Below, in pieces: positions 22,913 through 31,334 of a stretch of 64,000 bases of DNA. The translations under genes were made by a program, and so were the position numbers. Under the pieces are notes generated by a model. The model made no database searches, was not told the DNA's origin, and saw only the letters and a list, made by a program, of their open reading frames with translations. The stretch comes from Candidatus Microthrix parvicella Bio17-1 (GTDB lineage: Bacteria; Actinomycetota; Acidimicrobiia; Acidimicrobiales; Microtrichaceae), in assembly GCF_000299415.1 (NCBI RefSeq), contig NZ_AMPG01000005.1, positions 62,001 to 126,000 on the forward strand, read 5' to 3'. Every line of letters begins with the position of its first letter. Position 1 is the first letter of the stretch.

Positions 22913-24304
22913 GTGCAGTACCGCACCGAAACCGATTCGATGGGCGACGTCAACGTGCCGGCCGACGCCTACTACATGGCGTCCACCCAACGGGCGGTTG
23001 ACAACTTCCCGATCTCCAACCTGAGGTTCAGCCGTCGCTTCATCTGGGCGCTCGGCCTGATCAAGGGCTCGGTCGCCACCGTGGCCGCCGAACGGGGAGC
23101 GAAGGATTCCGAGGCTTCCGACGCCACGCGTCGTGCCGCCGACGAGGTGATGGACGGGGCACTCGACGACCAGTTCGTGCTCGACATCTTCCAGACCGGC
23201 TCTGGCACCTCCACCAACACCAATGCCAACGAGGTGATCGCCGCCCGCGCCTCCGAACTGCTCGACGGCGAGCGGGGCACCCACCGGGTGCATCCCAACG
23301 ACGATGTCAATTACGCCCAGAGTTCCAACGACGTCATCCCGACCGCCATCCACCTGGCCACAGTGGCCGCGATACGCGAGGAACTTCTTCCCGCCCTCGA
23401 CACGCTGGCGGGCGACCTGGCTGCCAAGGCCAGCGAGTTTGCCGACGTGGTCAAGTCGGGCCGCACCCACCTCATGGACGCAACCCCGGTGACGCTCGGC
23501 CAGGAGTTCGGTGGCTTCGCCAGTCAGATCCGGCACGGCCAGGCCCGCCTCGAGCGGGTGCTGCCCGAGCTCGAAGAGCTGGCGTTGGGTGGCACCGCCA
23601 CCGGCACCGGCATCAACGCCCCCGATGGCTTCGCTGCCCGGGTGATCGAGCTGATGGCCGAACGCACCGGCATGGCGTTCCGTGAGGCCGACGACCATTT
23701 CGAGGCGCAGGGCGCCAAGGACGCGGCCGTCGCCGCCGCCGGGGTGCTCAACACGATTGCCGTCAGCTACGTGAAGATCGCCAACGACATCCGCTTCCTC
23801 GGGTCAGGCCCCACCTCGGGCATCTCCGAGCTGAAGATCCCGTCGCTGCAGCCCGGCTCGTCGATCATGCCGGGCAAGGTCAACCCGGTGATGTCCGAGA
23901 TGATGATGCAGGTGGCCGCCAAGGTGGTTGGAAACGCCTCCACCGTCAGCTGGTCCGGTGCGCTGGGCAACTTTGAGCTCAACGTGATGATGCCGGTGCT
24001 TGCCCACTCGCTGCTGGAGTCGGTGGACCTGTTGGCCAACGCCGCCACCACCTTTGCCGAGCGCTGCGTGCGCGGCTGTGAGGCCAACGCCGAGCGGGCT
24101 CGCGAGCTCGTGGAGCGCAACGCCATCGTGGTGACCGCGCTCAACCCGTACATCGGTTACGACAACGGCAGCCGGATCGCGAAGACCGCCGTGGCCACAG
24201 GCAAGTCGGTACGCGAACTGGTGTTGGCCGACGGGCTGATGAAGGAGGACGAGCTGGATGCCGCCCTCGACATCAAGAAGATGACCGAGGGCGGCGTGAT
24301 GTAG
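22913..24304 (+). CDS. fumC: Fumarate hydratase, class II
   Basis: The 463-residue enzyme interconverts fumarate and malate in the TCA cycle. It has the superfamily motifs in order: TGSGTSTNTNANEV (about 97-110), the HPNDDVNYAQSSND substrate segment, SGRTHLMDATPVTLGQEF with the active-site histidine, and the C-terminal signature GSSIMPGKVNPV. The GTG at 22913 has GAGGAG 6 bases upstream and gives the usual family N-terminus (YRTETDSMGDVNVPADAYY). It follows the NuoF-like gene by 95 bases on the same strand. Confidence 0.95.
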   Translation: MQYRTETDSMGDVNVPADAYYMASTQRAVDNFPISNLRFSRRFIWALGLIKGSVATVAAERGAKDSEASDATRRAADEVMDGALDDQFVLDIFQTGSGTSTNTNANEVIAARASELLDGERGTHRVHPNDDVNYAQSSNDVIPTAIHLATVAAIREELLPALDTLAGDLAAKASEFADVVKSGRTHLMDATPVTLGQEFGGFASQIRHGQARLERVLPELEELALGGTATGTGINAPDGFAARVIELMAERTGMAFREADDHFEAQGAKDAAVAAAGVLNTIAVSYVKIANDIRFLGSGPTSGISELKIPSLQPGSSIMPGKVNPVMSEMMMQVAAKVVGNASTVSWSGALGNFELNVMMPVLAHSLLESVDLLANAATTFAERCVRGCEANAERARELVERNAIVVTALNPYIGYDNGSRIAKTAVATGKSVRELVLADGLMKEDELDAALDIKKMTEGGVM

Positions 24305-24830
24305 GCAGCGCTCGTCCGCGATCCGGACCTGGGTTTTTGGCACCGGTCAGCTCTGGTCCACCCGACCATTGCCCCCACGGAGTGGAGGGCGTCCGGTGGA
24401 CTCCAGGTAGGTGTTCGCCACCAACGCCGGGCCACCGTGCCCGGGACCCGCGATGTAAAACCTGTCGAGATCGCGCTCGCAGATCACGCGGTTCAGGTGG
24501 ACGTCGATGAAGTTCTGCCCCGGTGTCGTCCCCCATTGGCCGACGACCGGCGGCTTCACGTCCGACGCCGTCGTAGTTCGACATGCTGCTGCCTCGCTTC
24601 CGCCTGGGATGCGGGTCACCGAGGTCCGGAGCAACACCGTTCGATCGCCGGGCACGAAGATCACTGGATCCATCCGGTGGTTAAAAGGTACGACCGGCCG
24701 AACACGAGCGGCCGACGCGTTCCGCCACTGGAAGGTCTCCGACGCACCGCAGCGACCACTCCAAACGCCGGCCCACGCAGACGACACCGGCGCAGCGTCT
24801 CGGACGGTGCGCCGGCGTCGCTGGGCCGAA
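24305..24830. other. Gene-poor stretch with a phosphoketolase remnant
   Basis: No intact gene is visible in this stretch. The only recognisable content is a minus-strand phosphoketolase fragment at about 24395-24570. The minus frame stays open up to 24787, but its upstream part shows no family resemblance. Confidence 0.6.
24395..24570 (-). pseudogene. Phosphoketolase (XFP) N-terminal fragment
   Basis: The minus strand encodes [36 protein letters not shown] and [17 protein letters not shown], about 55 residues that match the thiamine-diphosphate-binding start of xylulose-5-phosphate/fructose-6-phosphate phosphoketolase. Similarity ends abruptly after NTYLE, and a stop follows at 24347. The upstream N-terminal region and the remaining roughly 700 residues are missing. 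Confidence 0.6.
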
Positions 24831-24995
24831 CTAGTCGTCGTTACCGGTGATCTTGTCCTTGACGTCGTCGATGGCGTTCTTGATCTTGCCAGTCGCCTTG
24901 TCCGCCTGACCTTCGTGCTTCAGGTCATCATCACCGGTCAGATCTCCGGCAGCTTCCTTGATCTTGCCCTTTACGTTGTCGGTATCGCCTGACAT
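24831..24995 (-). CDS. CsbD-like stress protein
   Basis: The 54-residue product has the CsbD pattern: [19 protein letters not shown], then [22 protein letters not shown], rich in lysine and aspartate, with no cysteine or aromatic residue. CsbD proteins are general-stress (sigma-B-type) proteins of unknown activity. GAGAGG lies 6 bases before the ATG. Phosphoketolase debris lies downstream. Confidence 0.88.
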   Translation of the reverse strand: MSGDTDNVKGKIKEAAGDLTGDDDLKHEGQADKATGKIKNAIDDVKDKITGNDD

Positions 24996-25119
24996 GTAGT
25001 GCCTCTCGGTAGGTCCCGCTGGTTGCGAGGACGTTCACCAAGTGGGTACCCGTCGCTGGACTGCTCAAACGCAGGTCGTTGCGACGAGCGGCACACTGCG
25101 CGGCCCCCGAAACCTACGC

Positions 25120-25446
25120 CTAGAAGCGACGGTCGTTGGTCTTCTTCTTCGGCGGAACCTTGAACGGCGCCTCGACCATCATCTCGAAACGGGCGTCGTC
25201 GGGCTGGTTGGGCCCATTCAGGTTTTGCAGAAACGTCTTGAGTGATTTGCGGGCGGGTGGCACGTGATCGCCCTTGAGCTCGGCCGAGCGCTTCAGCGCG
25301 TCCTTGGCCTTTTCCACCCGCTCCTTGCGCTTGGCCTTCTCCTCATCGGAGAAGGTTCGCTCCTTCTTGTTCGCCTTGGCCTCGGCGGCTGCAACGCGGC
25401 GGGCCTCGGTCTCCTGGAGCGGGCTGAGCTTCTGACGGGGCGACAT
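25120..25446 (-). CDS. Small highly charged protein, unknown
   Basis: The 108-residue product is lysine/glutamate/arginine-rich with a long predicted helix or coiled coil (about 8-70: ETEARRVAAAEAKANKKE then EEKAKRKERVEKAKDALKR). A C-terminal part, FLQNLNGPNQPDDARFEMMVEAPFKV, follows, and the chain ends in a basic KKKTNDRRF tail. It may bind nucleic acid, but this is a guess from charge. AAGGAC precedes the ATG; upstream in-frame starts run through the CopD-like gene's region and are less likely. Confidence 0.65.
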   Translation of the reverse strand: MSPRQKLSPLQETEARRVAAAEAKANKKERTFSDEEKAKRKERVEKAKDALKRSAELKGDHVPPARKSLKTFLQNLNGPNQPDDARFEMMVEAPFKVPPKKKTNDRRF

Positions 25447-25487
25447 CGGTACAAGTCCTTCGATAGGGGTGGGAGAGAGGGAAGAAC

Positions 25488-25895
25488 CTAGCCGAGCAGC
25501 CCCACACCGATCAGCAGCGCGCCGGCGGCGCCCAGCGTTGCCAGCGCCTGAGCGGCGGGCACGGCGGCACGCGGGGCGTTGGGAGACTGTGCGATGAACG
25601 CACCCAGGCCCGAGGCGACCGCCAACAAAATTTTGAGACTGAGAGCGATCTGGTACCCGATACCCAGCGTCCTCATCACAGGAATCGACAGGATGTTCCA
25701 GATGCCGGTGGCGATCAGGATGCCGTAGGCAGGCCAGGCGAAACGAGCGAAGGCGGCTGTGGCCCTGCCGGGACCGTCCGGATCGATGGCACGAAGCGTG
25801 GGAGCGATCCCGGCCAGTGTCACCATGCCGCCAAGCCACACGGTGGCCGATCCGACGTGGAGGAACAGGCGCAGTACGTCGAGTGCGGGGCGCAT
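25488..25895 (-). CDS. CopD-like four-helix membrane protein
   Basis: The 135-residue product has four hydrophobic segments. Features such as LFLHVGSATVWLGGMVTL, FARFAWPAYGILIATGIWNI and QIALSLKILLAVASG recall the CopD/DUF2269-like membrane fold, with a histidine in the first helix. Function is unproven; relatives are linked to copper or heme handling. It lies downstream of ispH on the same strand but is separated from it by a terminator. Confidence 0.75.
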   Translation of the reverse strand: MRPALDVLRLFLHVGSATVWLGGMVTLAGIAPTLRAIDPDGPGRATAAFARFAWPAYGILIATGIWNILSIPVMRTLGIGYQIALSLKILLAVASGLGAFIAQSPNAPRAAVPAAQALATLGAAGALLIGVGLLG

Positions 25896-25934
25896 TGGGG
25901 GGCCTTCGGGCGGAGGAGTGCCTCAACACCAAGA

Positions 25935-25975
25935 GGGGAAAAGAAAGTGGCCCCCGGGATGGGTGGGCATCCCGG
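25935..25975 (-). terminator. Intrinsic terminator after ispH
   Basis: On the minus strand CCGGGATG (25975-25968), a 6-base loop and CATCCCGG (25961-25954) form a perfect 8-bp stem, extended by further G/C pairs. A pyrimidine run, CTTTCTTTTCCCC, follows around 25947-25935. Confidence 0.7.
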
Positions 25976-26077
25976 CGGGCCGAGGAACAGTATTGCAGAT
26001 CGCCTCCACGGGATGCCAGACGGGTGACCGACGTCTCAGTCCGGATCGGGGTGGATCTTCACATTCGAGCCGAGGAA

Positions 26078-27172
26078 CTATCCCAGGGCGGCCAGTACGG
26101 CCGAGGCCGGCAGCCGACGATCGGCGTCGACGTTGTCGCCCGGGATCCGACCGAACCCCAGGCCGGCGATCAACTCGATGGTGCTCCGCATCTCCCGGAG
26201 CGCCCGCGGGGGCGGGAAGTACTCGTCCTCCTCGGTGATACGAAGCTCCTCGACACCAAACGTTGGGGCAAGACGTTCGATCACCGATGCCACCAGATCC
26301 TCAGGCGCCGACGCCCCGGCGGTGACGCCCACCGTCCCAACCAGGTCGGACGGCAACTCCTCGGCGGCGTTCACCCGATAGACGCGCTCGCACCCGGCCT
26401 CCCGAGCCAGCTTCTCCAGCGCCAGGGTGTTGGACGAGTTGGATGAGCCCACCACGACGACCGCATCGCAGCGGGGGGCAAGCTCCATCAGGGCGGATTG
26501 ACGGTTGGTCGTCGCGAAACACAGGTCGGATCGGCCCGGCATCCACAGTTCGGGGAACCGGTCGCGCGTGGCCTCGGCCACGTCGGACCAGTCGCGATGG
26601 CTCAGCGTTGTCTGGGCCAGCAATGCAACCGGGGTTTCGAACGGAGGAAGCGCCTCCACCTCAGCAAGGGACTCCACGCGGTGGATCGATTCGGGCGCCA
26701 CCGCCATGGTGCCCACCGCCTCCTCGTGGCCCTCGTGGCCGACATAGACGATCTGGTAACCCTTGCCGGCGCGCACCTTGACCTCGTGGTGCACCTTGGT
26801 GACCAACGGGCACACTGCATCCACCACCAGGCCGCCACCGGCACCGGCCTCAACCACGACCTCCGGCGCCGAGCCGTGAGCCGACAACATGACGGGGGCG
26901 CCCTCGGGCACCTCGGACACGTCATCGACGAAGATCACACCCTGCTCCTCGAAGCGCTCCACCACGCGGGCGTTGTGCACGATCTCGTGGTAGCAGTACA
27001 CGGGTCCCTGATGGGCACGGACCAGCCAGGCCAGCGCCTTGATGGCCATCTCCACACCTGCGCAGAAGCCGCGCGGCGAGGCCAACAACACCGCCTCCAC
27101 GCCCTCGATCGCGTCGATCGGCGCTGTCACCTGGGCTGCGGGTTCGGGGTGCTGGGGTACGGCGGTGCTCAC
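26078..27172 (-). CDS. ispH: 4-hydroxy-3-methylbut-2-enyl diphosphate reductase
   Basis: The 364-residue enzyme makes IPP and DMAPP in the last step of the MEP isoprenoid pathway. It shows the IspH pattern: ASPRGFCAGVEMAI with the first cluster cysteine, the YCYHEIVHN histidine motif, VVDAVCPLVTKVH (second cysteine), QTTLSHRDW, SDLCFATTNRQSAL (third cysteine) and VGSSNSSNT for substrate binding. These three cysteines hold the [4Fe-4S] centre. The GTG start is 7 bases after a TACCCT hexamer. It is divergent from the DUF512 gene with only 33 bases between start codons. Confidence 0.95.
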   Translation of the reverse strand: MSTAVPQHPEPAAQVTAPIDAIEGVEAVLLASPRGFCAGVEMAIKALAWLVRAHQGPVYCYHEIVHNARVVERFEEQGVIFVDDVSEVPEGAPVMLSAHGSAPEVVVEAGAGGGLVVDAVCPLVTKVHHEVKVRAGKGYQIVYVGHEGHEEAVGTMAVAPESIHRVESLAEVEALPPFETPVALLAQTTLSHRDWSDVAEATRDRFPELWMPGRSDLCFATTNRQSALMELAPRCDAVVVVGSSNSSNTLALEKLAREAGCERVYRVNAAEELPSDLVGTVGVTAGASAPEDLVASVIERLAPTFGVEELRITEEDEYFPPPRALREMRSTIELIAGLGFGRIPGDNVDADRRLPASAVLAALG

Positions 27173-27179
27173 GCCGTCC

Positions 27180-27199
27180 AGGGTAACGACAGCTACGAT
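27180..27199. promoter_or_regulatory. Overlapping divergent leaderless promoters of ispH and the DUF512 gene
   Basis: TACCCT on the minus strand (27185-27180) lies 7 bases before the ispH GTG. TACGAT on the plus strand (27194-27199) lies 6 bases before the DUF512 GTG at 27206. Each gene's -35 region would fall on the other gene's start codon. Confidence 0.5.
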
Positions 27200-27205
27200 G
27201 GGTGA

Positions 27206-28753
27206 GTGTCAGCCCCCGTTGTCGTCGCCGTCATCCCCGACAGCCCCGCAGATCTTGCCGGGCTCGTCGTCGGCGACGAGTTGGTGAGCGTGAACGGCCA
27301 GGCCATCCGAGACGTCATTCAATGGCGGGTGCTCACCGACGAGCCCGAGGTGCACCTGGAAGTGGCCAGGGGCGGCCTCGAAACTGAGATCGAGCTGACC
27401 AAGGCCGCCGGCGCCCCCCTGGGCATCGAGGTGGATGCCGCCGTCTTCGATCGCGTCCGCACCTGCGACAACCACTGCGAGTTCTGCTTCATCCACCAGT
27501 TGCCTCCCGGCATGCGGCGCAGCCTGTCGCTGAGGGACGACGACTACCGGCTGTCTTTTCTGTACGGCAACTTCACCACCCTGACCCGATTCACCGAGGC
27601 CGACCTGGAGCGTGTCATCACCGAGGGCCTCAGCCCCCTGTACGTGTCGATCCATGCCACCGACCCGCACGCCCGCACCGAGATGCTGCGAAATCCTCGG
27701 GGAGCGACCAGCCTGCGTTGGTTGCGGGCACTCCTCGATGCCGGGGTCGAGGTGCACGGTCAGATCGTGGTGTGCCCCGGGGTGAACGACGGCGAGATCC
27801 TGGAGGACACGCTGGCGGGGGTGCTGGAGGAGTATCCACAGCTCGCCGACGTTGCGCTGGTGCCCCTTGGGGTGTCGAAGTACAACAAGGAAGCCCGCAT
27901 GCGCCCTCACACCATTGCCGAGGCTCGGGCGGTGGTGAGTTCGGCCGAACGCTGGGCCGAGGTTGCGCGCACCGTGCTGGGACGCCGCATGATCCACGTT
28001 GCCGACGAGTACTACCTGCTGGCGGGTCTTCCATTTCCCAGCCCGGACGCCTACGAGGGGTTCGGCATGCACGAGGACGGCATCGGCATGGCCCGGGCCT
28101 TCGAGGCCGAACTGGTGGGGGCCACCGACGAGGCAATCGGCGTGCAACCGGGCTTTTTCTCGTGGGTCGACGGCGCGCCCGCCACCGGTTACCGGGCCCC
28201 CCGATGGGAGGGCGGCGCCGCTTCAGCCGACGATGGGGGAGCGGGCAGCGGCTGCGGTACCGCCGCATTCGGTTCGCAGGCGAACGAAGCGCGTGCCCCC
28301 GAAGCACGTCCCGTACCTTCCGAAACGCCGGTGGCCCTTGGGGCCTCCCGCCCGACGCGTCCCAACGTCAACAGCCCGGTCGGGGTGTTGACCGGGCCGC
28401 TCGGTGCCCAGGTGCTCGAACCACTGCTGGCACCATTGGGTCTCAGCGACGTTCGTCTTCTGGTGGTCGAGAACCGCTTCTTCGGCGGCAATGTGGGGGT
28501 CACCGGCCTCATGGTGGGAGAGGACCTCATCCGCACCTTGAGCGACGAACCGGCCGACCACCGCTACCTGTTGCCGGATGTCTGCCTGTCTCAGGGGCGC
28601 TTCCTCGATGGGCTGACCGTTGAGGATCTGCCCCGTCAGGTCGAGGTGGTGGCCACCGACGGTGTCGCGCTTCGCCGAGCCCTGCACTTGGACGAACGGC
28701 GCCTTGCCGGACGCCACCAGAACCAACCTGAACTGATCGAGAGTGGCCAGTGA
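27206..28753 (+). CDS. DUF512 radical-SAM-like protein with N-terminal PDZ-like domain
   Basis: The 515-residue protein starts with a PDZ-like domain (VVVAVIPDSPADLAGLVVGDELVSVNG, residues about 4-65). A cysteine cluster C87-x3-C91-x2-C94 follows in RTCDNHCEFCFIHQLPPGM, the radical-SAM-type signature of this family, then LRDDDYRLSFLYGNFTTL. A DUF512 domain ends the chain, with DVRLLVVENRFFGGNVGVTGLM near residue 420. Between about 330 and 395 lies an alanine/proline/glycine-rich insertion. The family's reaction is unknown. It overlaps der by four bases, a neighbour it has in many bacteria. Confidence 0.88.
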   Translation: MSAPVVVAVIPDSPADLAGLVVGDELVSVNGQAIRDVIQWRVLTDEPEVHLEVARGGLETEIELTKAAGAPLGIEVDAAVFDRVRTCDNHCEFCFIHQLPPGMRRSLSLRDDDYRLSFLYGNFTTLTRFTEADLERVITEGLSPLYVSIHATDPHARTEMLRNPRGATSLRWLRALLDAGVEVHGQIVVCPGVNDGEILEDTLAGVLEEYPQLADVALVPLGVSKYNKEARMRPHTIAEARAVVSSAERWAEVARTVLGRRMIHVADEYYLLAGLPFPSPDAYEGFGMHEDGIGMARAFEAELVGATDEAIGVQPGFFSWVDGAPATGYRAPRWEGGAASADDGGAGSGCGTAAFGSQANEARAPEARPVPSETPVALGASRPTRPNVNSPVGVLTGPLGAQVLEPLLAPLGLSDVRLLVVENRFFGGNVGVTGLMVGEDLIRTLSDEPADHRYLLPDVCLSQGRFLDGLTVEDLPRQVEVVATDGVALRRALHLDERRLAGRHQNQPELIESGQ

Positions 28754-30186
28754 CCAACGAGACCGCATACAACTCAGCCGACGTCAGGGACACGCCCCCG
28801 CCCGACGCGGCGCTGCCCCGAGTGGCCATCATCGGTCGACCCAACGTGGGCAAGTCCACGCTGTTGAACCGGGTGATCGGTCGCCGCGAGGCGATCGTTG
28901 AGGAACGACCCGGCGTCACCCGTGACCGGCACGAGACGGAGGCGTCGTGGGCCGGCCGGCGCTTTGTCATGGTCGATACCGGCGGATGGTCACAACAGGG
29001 TGACGAGCTGGACGCCAAGGTGTCGGCCCAGAGCGAGGCCGCCCTCAACGAGGCCGACGTGATCCTCATGGTTGTTGACGCCACCGTGGGCACCACCGAA
29101 GACGACGATCAGGTCGCAGCATTGATCCGTCGACGCTCCGGACCGGTGTTGGTCGTTGCCAACAAGGTGGACGACACCGGGCGGGAGGCGCTCATCTGGG
29201 ACTTCCTTGGGCTGGGCCTTGGCGATCCGTTTCCCATTTCAGCGCTTCACGGACGCGGCACAGGCGACCTGCTGGACGCCATCGTCGAACTGTTGCCCGA
29301 GGGGGTGGGCATCGAGCCCGGCCCGGTGGAGGAGCGGGCGCCGTGGGAGCCCTTCGTCGACTCCCATGCGATCCCGGAGCACGACCCCGACGAGGGTCCG
29401 ATCGATCGGGTCACCGGCAAAGAGGTGTCGGTGGCACTGGTCGGACGCCCAAACGTGGGCAAGTCCACGCTGTTCAACCGCCTGATCGGGTCGGAGCGTG
29501 CCGTGGTGCACGATATGCCCGGCACCACCCGAGACTCGGTCGACACCGTGGTCGACACCGAACTGGGGGCCCTGCGATTCATCGACACCGCCGGCATGCG
29601 CCGCCGGGCCAGGGTGGACACCGGCACCGAGTACTTCTCGATGGTGCGGGCGCTGCGATCGGTCGACACCGCCAACATCGCCCTGTTGGTCGTCGACGCA
29701 ACCGAGGGCGTCACCCACCAGGATCAGCGACTGGCCGAACGCATCGATGCAGCCGGGTGCCCCATCGCCGTCGTGCTCAACAAATGGGAACTGCTCAGCA
29801 CCGAGGCACGCCACGACGTGACCTATCAGGTGGGCCAGAAGCTGCACTTCATCGGCGAGTCACCGGTGCTGCGCATCTCGGCGCTGACCGGCAAGGGGGT
29901 GCAACGAATTCTTCCGGCCCTCGAGTCGGCCATCGACGCCTACCAGACCCGCATCCCGACCCGCCTGGTCAACGAGGCCATCCGGTCCGCGCAGCAGGCC
30001 CAACCGGCCCCCCACGGGGCCCGGGTCCTCTATGCCACCCAGGGCGCAACCCAGCCGCCCACCTTTACGCTGTTCACCAACCGGGACCTGCCCACCAGCT
30101 ACGTGCGCTACCTGGAGCGGAGCCTGCGGGAGCGATTCAACCTGGAGGCCTCGCCGGTGAAGCTTCGGGTCAAGCGCCGCGATTAG
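28750..30186 (+). CDS. der: Ribosome-biogenesis GTPase Der (EngA)
   Basis: The 478-residue protein has the two consecutive GTPase domains of Der. Each has GRPNVGKST (about residues 31 and 234) and a G3 motif, DTGG in domain 1 and DTAGM in domain 2. The G4 motifs are NKVD and NKWE. A C-terminal KH-like domain ends with NRDLPTSYVRYLERSLRERFNLEASPVKL (quoted in part: LPTSYVRYLE). Der acts in late 50S subunit assembly. The GTG start overlaps the DUF512 stop. Confidence 0.95.
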   Translation: MTNETAYNSADVRDTPPPDAALPRVAIIGRPNVGKSTLLNRVIGRREAIVEERPGVTRDRHETEASWAGRRFVMVDTGGWSQQGDELDAKVSAQSEAALNEADVILMVVDATVGTTEDDDQVAALIRRRSGPVLVVANKVDDTGREALIWDFLGLGLGDPFPISALHGRGTGDLLDAIVELLPEGVGIEPGPVEERAPWEPFVDSHAIPEHDPDEGPIDRVTGKEVSVALVGRPNVGKSTLFNRLIGSERAVVHDMPGTTRDSVDTVVDTELGALRFIDTAGMRRRARVDTGTEYFSMVRALRSVDTANIALLVVDATEGVTHQDQRLAERIDAAGCPIAVVLNKWELLSTEARHDVTYQVGQKLHFIGESPVLRISALTGKGVQRILPALESAIDAYQTRIPTRLVNEAIRSAQQAQPAPHGARVLYATQGATQPPTFTLFTNRDLPTSYVRYLERSLRERFNLEASPVKLRVKRRD

Positions 30187-30226
30187 GCGATCGCCGGTGG
30201 GCGTTTCGACGAGAACCGGCGACAGG

Positions 30227-30232
30227 TAGTGT
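30227..30232 (+). promoter_or_regulatory. Leaderless -10 element of the SpoIIE-type phosphatase
   Basis: TAGTGT ends 7 bases before the GTG at 30240. Confidence 0.45.
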
Positions 30233-30239
30233 GGCGAGC

Positions 30240-31334
30240 GTGAGCGCGACCGCCCTGCAACTGATCGTGGCCGTCGTCGCCGCCCTGGGAACCGGCCAGT
30301 GGGCGGCCGCCACCTGGTCCAGATGGCGGGGAAGCCAGCGCATCCTCGCCGATGAGCCACGAAGCGACGCCGCATCGATGGCACGGGCATCGATCCGCCA
30401 GCACCTTCACGCCACATCGCTCTGGTTGGTGGTGTGCCTGGTGGCGGGCGTCCATGCCCTTGACGGCACCGCCACCGACTGGGCCAGCTCGGTGGTGGCC
30501 GTCGTGTTCCTGATCGTCCCCGTGTGGATCACCATCATCCAGGTTCGGCGGGGCTCCGAGGACGGCCGGCTGTTTCTCACACGGCTGCGACTCGACCAGC
30601 AGGCTCAAGAGGTGATCGCTCAGGAGTCCGAAGTGACCGCCCAGTGGACAGAGCGGCTGGTGCCCGCGCTGATGGCTGACGTCGAGGACCTCGAGTTTGG
30701 TCGGGCCGGCCACGCCGGAGCCGGCATCGTGACCGGTGACTTCCTCGACGTGGTACCACTGGATTGTGGCCGTCTTGCAGTGGTGATCGGCGACGCCACC
30801 GGCCACGGGGTTGAGGCGTCGATCTCTGCGTTCCAGAGCAAGTACGTGTTGCGCTCGTTCCTGCGCCGATTTCGGGACCCCGGTCAGGCGCTCGAGGAGC
30901 TGAACGAACACCTCGGTGCCAGCTCCGGCCCGGAGGATCTGTTGTCGTTGCTGGTTGCCGTGATCGACACCAAGGCGGGCACCCTTCGCTACGCCTCCGC
31001 CGGCCACTGCACCAACATGGCCCTGATCGAACGGGAACTCATCGCCATGCGTTCCACCGGCCCGCTCCTCATGCTCAGCCCCGATGCCCGCTACGCCAGC
31101 CGTGAACTTCAATTCGCAGCCGACGATCTGCTGGTGCTCTACACCGACGGCCTGGTCGAGGCCCGTACCTCCGGCGGCGCTCAATTCGGTACCGACCGCA
31201 TCGGCGCCCACCTGCGCCGGGAGGCCGGTTCGGCAGCCGACGTGGTGGCCAAGGGCCTTCTGGACGCCGCCGTCGACCACGCGTCAGGACATCTGGAGGA
31301 CGACCTGACGGTGCTGGCGGTCCGACGTCGATGA
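30240..31334 (+). CDS. Membrane-bound SpoIIE/RsbU-type PP2C phosphatase
   Basis: The 364-residue product has three hydrophobic segments in its first 105 residues, then a short helical linker and a PP2C domain of the SpoIIE type: GAGIVTGDFLDVVPLDCGRLAVVIGDATGHG with the metal-binding aspartates (about 165-195), YASAGHCTNMAL, LLVLYTDGLVEAR and the final HLEDDLTVLAVRR. Such enzymes dephosphorylate anti-anti-sigma factors. No anti-sigma or STAS gene is adjacent. The GTG start fits a leaderless message; the stop overlaps the carboxylase ATG. Confidence 0.87.
   Translation: MSATALQLIVAVVAALGTGQWAAATWSRWRGSQRILADEPRSDAASMARASIRQHLHATSLWLVVCLVAGVHALDGTATDWASSVVAVVFLIVPVWITIIQVRRGSEDGRLFLTRLRLDQQAQEVIAQESEVTAQWTERLVPALMADVEDLEFGRAGHAGAGIVTGDFLDVVPLDCGRLAVVIGDATGHGVEASISAFQSKYVLRSFLRRFRDPGQALEELNEHLGASSGPEDLLSLLVAVIDTKAGTLRYASAGHCTNMALIERELIAMRSTGPLLMLSPDARYASRELQFAADDLLVLYTDGLVEARTSGGAQFGTDRIGAHLRREAGSAADVVAKGLLDAAVDHASGHLEDDLTVLAVRRR

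Noticed and set aside
29343-30239. Extending the SpoIIE-type phosphatase upstream into der
   Set aside because: The upstream frame is a shadow of der; a leaderless promoter and a natural membrane helix start at 30240.
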